Shown here: positions 22,405 through 24,537 of the stretch, piece after piece
Layout of the letters: every line of letters starts with the position of its first letter
Position numbering within the stretch: position 1 is the first letter of the stretch
Source of the DNA: UBA6911 sp964481255
GTDB lineage: Bacteria > Acidobacteriota > UBA6911
NCBI GenBank assembly: GCA_964481255.1
Contig: CAYZTZ010000040.1
Location: 1-24,537, forward strand
Direction of reading: 5' to 3'
DNA: 24,537 bases
Translations under genes and position numbers: made by a program
Notes under the pieces: generated by a model
What the model saw: the letters and a program-made list of their open reading frames with translations, nothing else
Told to the model about the DNA's origin: nothing
Database searches by the model: none

Positions 22405-22441
22405 TCGCGGGCTCCCGGGATATGCGCCCCGGAGCCCGCGA
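22405..22441. terminator. GC-rich hairpin after the beta-oxidation operon
   Basis: TCGCGGGCTCC (22405-22415) and GGAGCCCGCGA (22431-22441) form a perfect 11-bp stem with a 15-nt loop, 22 bp after the stop codon of the fusion gene. No T-run follows, as is common in GC-rich genomes. Confidence 0.6.
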
Positions 22442-22485
22442 GGGTTCAGGAAGAAGCCCTTTCATCTGCTCTCATAGAAAGAACA

Positions 22486-22582
22486 AACCGCGGAACCACA
22501 GAATGTCGAATGCATAATGTCGAAATGATCGATCACGGGCGCTTTCTGCGGTTCGACATTCGATATTCTACATTCCGCGGTT
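22486..22582. repeat. Nested inverted repeat of about 97 bp
   Basis: Outer arms AACCGCGGAA (22486-22495) and TTCCGCGGTT (22573-22582) and inner arms GAATGTCGAA (22501-22510) and TTCGACATTC (22552-22561) are each perfect. Between the inner arms an extra ATAATGTCGAA copy lies at 22514-22524. The whole can fold into a long imperfect hairpin ahead of the EamA transporter gene. It looks like a dispersed intergenic repeat; it has no coding capacity. Confidence 0.65.
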
Positions 22583-22610
22583 CGCCTTTATTGTCGGCGC
22601 AGCCCCGGCC

Positions 22611-23522
22611 ATGAATATCGCCATCCTCCTTGTGGGCCTGTCTTCCGGTCTTGCGCACAGCATATATTCAGCCGTCTCCAAGGCGCTCCTCAAAAACAGG
22701 ATCCGCGAGCCGTTTCTCTTATTTCTTTACATAAGCGCGCTTCAGGCGCTCGTGACGCCCCTCCTCTGGGTCTTCATCCGGCCGCAGTTCCCTTCTCCCG
22801 AGGCCTGGACGCCTCTGCTCGTATCCTGCGCGACCTGCACGGCCGCCTATCTTTTTCTCTACGCGGCCCTCCACTGCGGAGACGTCTCCAGCGTGATGCC
22901 GATTCTGGGCAGCAAGGTGATTTTCGCCGGTCTTCTGGCGATCCCCCTGCTCGGCGAAAAACACGGCTGGCAGGTCTACTCGGCCGCCTTGCTGGTGGCG
23001 GTCTCGATCGCCGTCCTCAGCTATTCGCCGTCGCAAAGCGGCGGCCGATTCCCCCTGAAACCGGTTCTCCTGATGACCGCCTGCAGCCTCATATTCGGAT
23101 TCACGGACATCTGCATCAAGCAGACACTGGTTTATCTGGACTTCTACAATTTCATGATCGACTACAATCTCATCGTCGGCGTGCTCTCGCTCGGCGTCAT
23201 TCCCTATATCAGGGGAAAAGGGATGTCGCTTGCGCTGAAAGGAACGGATTTGCGGCTCTGCCTATTCGCCGCGGTCTCGCTTGTCGCGGCGACTCTGCTC
23301 TTCGCGGTTTTGCTGAAACTATGCAGCGGCGTGGTGATACCCAACATCCTGCAGTCGACCCGGGGGATTTTCATCGTGCTTATCAGCGCGCTTCTGACCC
23401 ATCGCGGGAGCACCTTGCTCGAAACACAAAGCAGGAAGGTCTATATGCTGCGCCTGGCCGCAGCGGTTCTCATCATCGTCTCCATCTGGATCGCGCTGAG
23501 CCATTTTCCTGCTGCGCTGTAG
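22611..23522 (+). CDS. EamA/DMT-superfamily membrane transporter
   Basis: This 303-aa protein has about ten hydrophobic helices arranged as two five-helix halves, each resembling an EamA domain; the second begins near FPLKPVLLMTACSLIFGF (about residue 145). The loop motif GDVSSVMPILGSKVIFAGLLAIPLLGEK (about residues 90-117) is the characteristic end of the first domain. The superfamily exports or exchanges small metabolites; the substrate here is unknown. No Shine-Dalgarno sequence is visible before the ATG at 22611. The gene is 76 bp upstream of a crotonase on the same strand and could be cotranscribed with it. Confidence 0.85.
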   Translation: MNIAILLVGLSSGLAHSIYSAVSKALLKNRIREPFLLFLYISALQALVTPLLWVFIRPQFPSPEAWTPLLVSCATCTAAYLFLYAALHCGDVSSVMPILGSKVIFAGLLAIPLLGEKHGWQVYSAALLVAVSIAVLSYSPSQSGGRFPLKPVLLMTACSLIFGFTDICIKQTLVYLDFYNFMIDYNLIVGVLSLGVIPYIRGKGMSLALKGTDLRLCLFAAVSLVAATLLFAVLLKLCSGVVIPNILQSTRGIFIVLISALLTHRGSTLLETQSRKVYMLRLAAAVLIIVSIWIALSHFPAAL

Positions 23523-23598
23523 CGGCCCGGACCTTTTCGGTTTCCACCCGCCCCCTGCTGCGACGGGCCCACAGGAGACGTCCCTGATCGGAGGGTAT

Positions 23599-24378
23599 AT
23601 GGAGCACATTCAGGTCCATCAGGAAGGACACATACTGCTTATCAAAATCAACCGGCCGGAAAAGCGGAACGCCTTGACCCCTGCCATGTATCACGCGATG
23701 GGCAAGGCGCTGGCGCGGCTCAACGCGGAGCCCGGGCTGCGGGTCGGACTGATATGCGCCGAAGGGAGACATTTCACCTCCGGCGTGGAACTCGATCTGT
23801 GGGTCCCTCTGCTGGAAAGCGGCGCGCCCTTTGCTGTTCACCCCGATGAGATCGATCCCTTTGGATTGACCGGCGAGCGCCATAAGAAGCCCCTCGTCAT
23901 CGCCGTGCAGGGCTATTGTTTTACCTGGGGGGTGGAAATTCTCCTGAACACCGAGATACGCATCGCCGCGGGCGACACGCGCTTTCAGATGCTGGAAGTT
24001 CAGCGCGGCCTGTATCCCTGTGCGGGCGCGCCCCTGCGCCTGCATCAGGAAATCGGGTGGGGCAACGCGCACCGCCTGATGCTGACCGGCGATCCCTGGA
24101 CCGCGGACGACGCCTTCCGCTGGGGGATGGTGCAGGAGGTTGTGGAACCGGGAGCGCAGCTGGCCAAAGCCATGGAGTACGCGAAAAAGGCAGCGGAAGG
24201 CGCTCCCCTGGCAGTGCAGGGACTGCTTCAATGCACACACATTGCGCAGACGGGGGATATGAGCGCGGCGCGCCGGCAGATGTTCGAAGGCCTGATTCCC
24301 GTGATGAAAAGCGAAGACGCCGGCGAGGGCGTCCGGTCGTTTCTTGAGCGGCGCAAGGCCGAATTCCGCGGCCGATAG
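23599..24378 (+). CDS. Crotonase-family (enoyl-CoA hydratase/isomerase) protein
   Basis: This 259-aa enzyme has the crotonase fold, which stabilises CoA-thioester enolates. The oxyanion-hole segments are RHFTSGVELD (residues 57-66) and VQGYCFTWGVEILL (103-116). The latter replaces the usual GGGxEL but keeps the glutamate E113; the second glutamate is E133 in LEVQRGLYP, so hydratase chemistry is possible. The CFTxGxEL variant and the following GWGNAHRLMLTG are typical of a distinct crotonase subfamily with undefined substrates, as I recall. GGAGGG lies close before the ATG at 23599. It may complement the hydratase half of the upstream fusion protein with a different chain length or substituted substrate, which is inference. 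Confidence 0.9.
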   Translation: MEHIQVHQEGHILLIKINRPEKRNALTPAMYHAMGKALARLNAEPGLRVGLICAEGRHFTSGVELDLWVPLLESGAPFAVHPDEIDPFGLTGERHKKPLVIAVQGYCFTWGVEILLNTEIRIAAGDTRFQMLEVQRGLYPCAGAPLRLHQEIGWGNAHRLMLTGDPWTADDAFRWGMVQEVVEPGAQLAKAMEYAKKAAEGAPLAVQGLLQCTHIAQTGDMSAARRQMFEGLIPVMKSEDAGEGVRSFLERRKAEFRGR

Positions 24379-24488
24379 GCGGATTTAACAGATCCGGCTG
24401 TCTCTACCACCGGCAGACCGCTTTTTGCCGCTCCCGGACGATTCCGGAGACCCATCCGCACACGAGCTTTTCGTGAGCACGGCTCTCC

Positions 24489-24537
24489 AGAGGCTGTCTC
24501 ATAACTGGGAAATTAAAAAGATCGCTTTAATGGAATC
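24489..24537 (+). mobile_element. MITE-like element, copy C (cut by the window edge)
   Basis: The last 49 bp begin with the terminal repeat AGAGGCTGTCTCA and continue like copy B, with differences at only a few positions, up to the window end. It has the same orientation as copy B, so the two directly repeated copies bracket the interval from 12658 to the end of the window. Confidence 0.75.

Noticed and set aside
1..24537. CRISPR arrays, tRNA or rRNA genes
   Set aside because: No regularly spaced direct repeats, no tRNA cloverleaf with a TTCGA-type T-arm and no rRNA-like stretches were seen on either strand.

Overview
The window is GC-rich chromosomal DNA from a bacterium that probably lives, at least partly, without oxygen. 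An aldehyde:ferredoxin-oxidoreductase (AOR) family protein, an ADP-forming acyl-CoA synthetase and a set of beta-oxidation enzymes suggest a Desulfobacterota-like or Acidobacteriota-like anaerobe. A PD40 propeller remnant, an ECF sigma/anti-sigma/Spy-like triad and a BrnTA pair fit the same groups. The phylum is an inference from gene types; no rRNA or other marker gene is present.

Left part (1-5749). The window opens in a frameshifted remnant of a PD40/TolB-type beta-propeller protein on the minus strand. A small conserved protein of unknown function (712-942, plus) follows. A minus-strand block then runs from dcp (signal-bearing M3 peptidyl-dipeptidase) through an ECF sigma factor, its zinc-finger anti-sigma factor and a secreted Spy/CpxP-like protein to a BrnT/BrnA toxin-antitoxin pair. 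The brnTA promoter carries a perfect 8-3-8 operator palindrome over its -35 box and seems to give a leaderless mRNA. A long inverted repeat separates brnTA from the sigma operon.

Middle part (6329-12512, plus). An MFS transporter, a membrane-anchored protein of unknown function, a type-B carboxylesterase and a large GT-C-like membrane protein follow one another. They do not form one tight operon. Both sides of the GT-C-like gene carry copies of a 101-bp MITE-like element with ends AGAGGCTGTCTCA. A third copy starts at the right edge of the window.

Right part (12885-24378). A Tat-signal protein with sixteen cluster cysteines is coupled by 2 bp to an AOR-family catalytic subunit, resembling E. 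coli YdhY/YdhV. Convergent to it is a 718-aa NDP-forming acyl-CoA synthetase. Divergent from that synthetase, across about 1.1 kb of noncoding DNA, lie a thiolase and a 3-hydroxyacyl-CoA dehydrogenase/enoyl-CoA hydratase fusion, then an EamA transporter and a crotonase. Together these could import or process an organic substrate, oxidise an aldehyde-level intermediate, cleave the acyl chain as CoA thioesters and recover ATP from acyl-CoA. No acyl-CoA dehydrogenase or electron-accepting membrane subunit lies in the window, so the pathway is incomplete here and its substrate is unknown.
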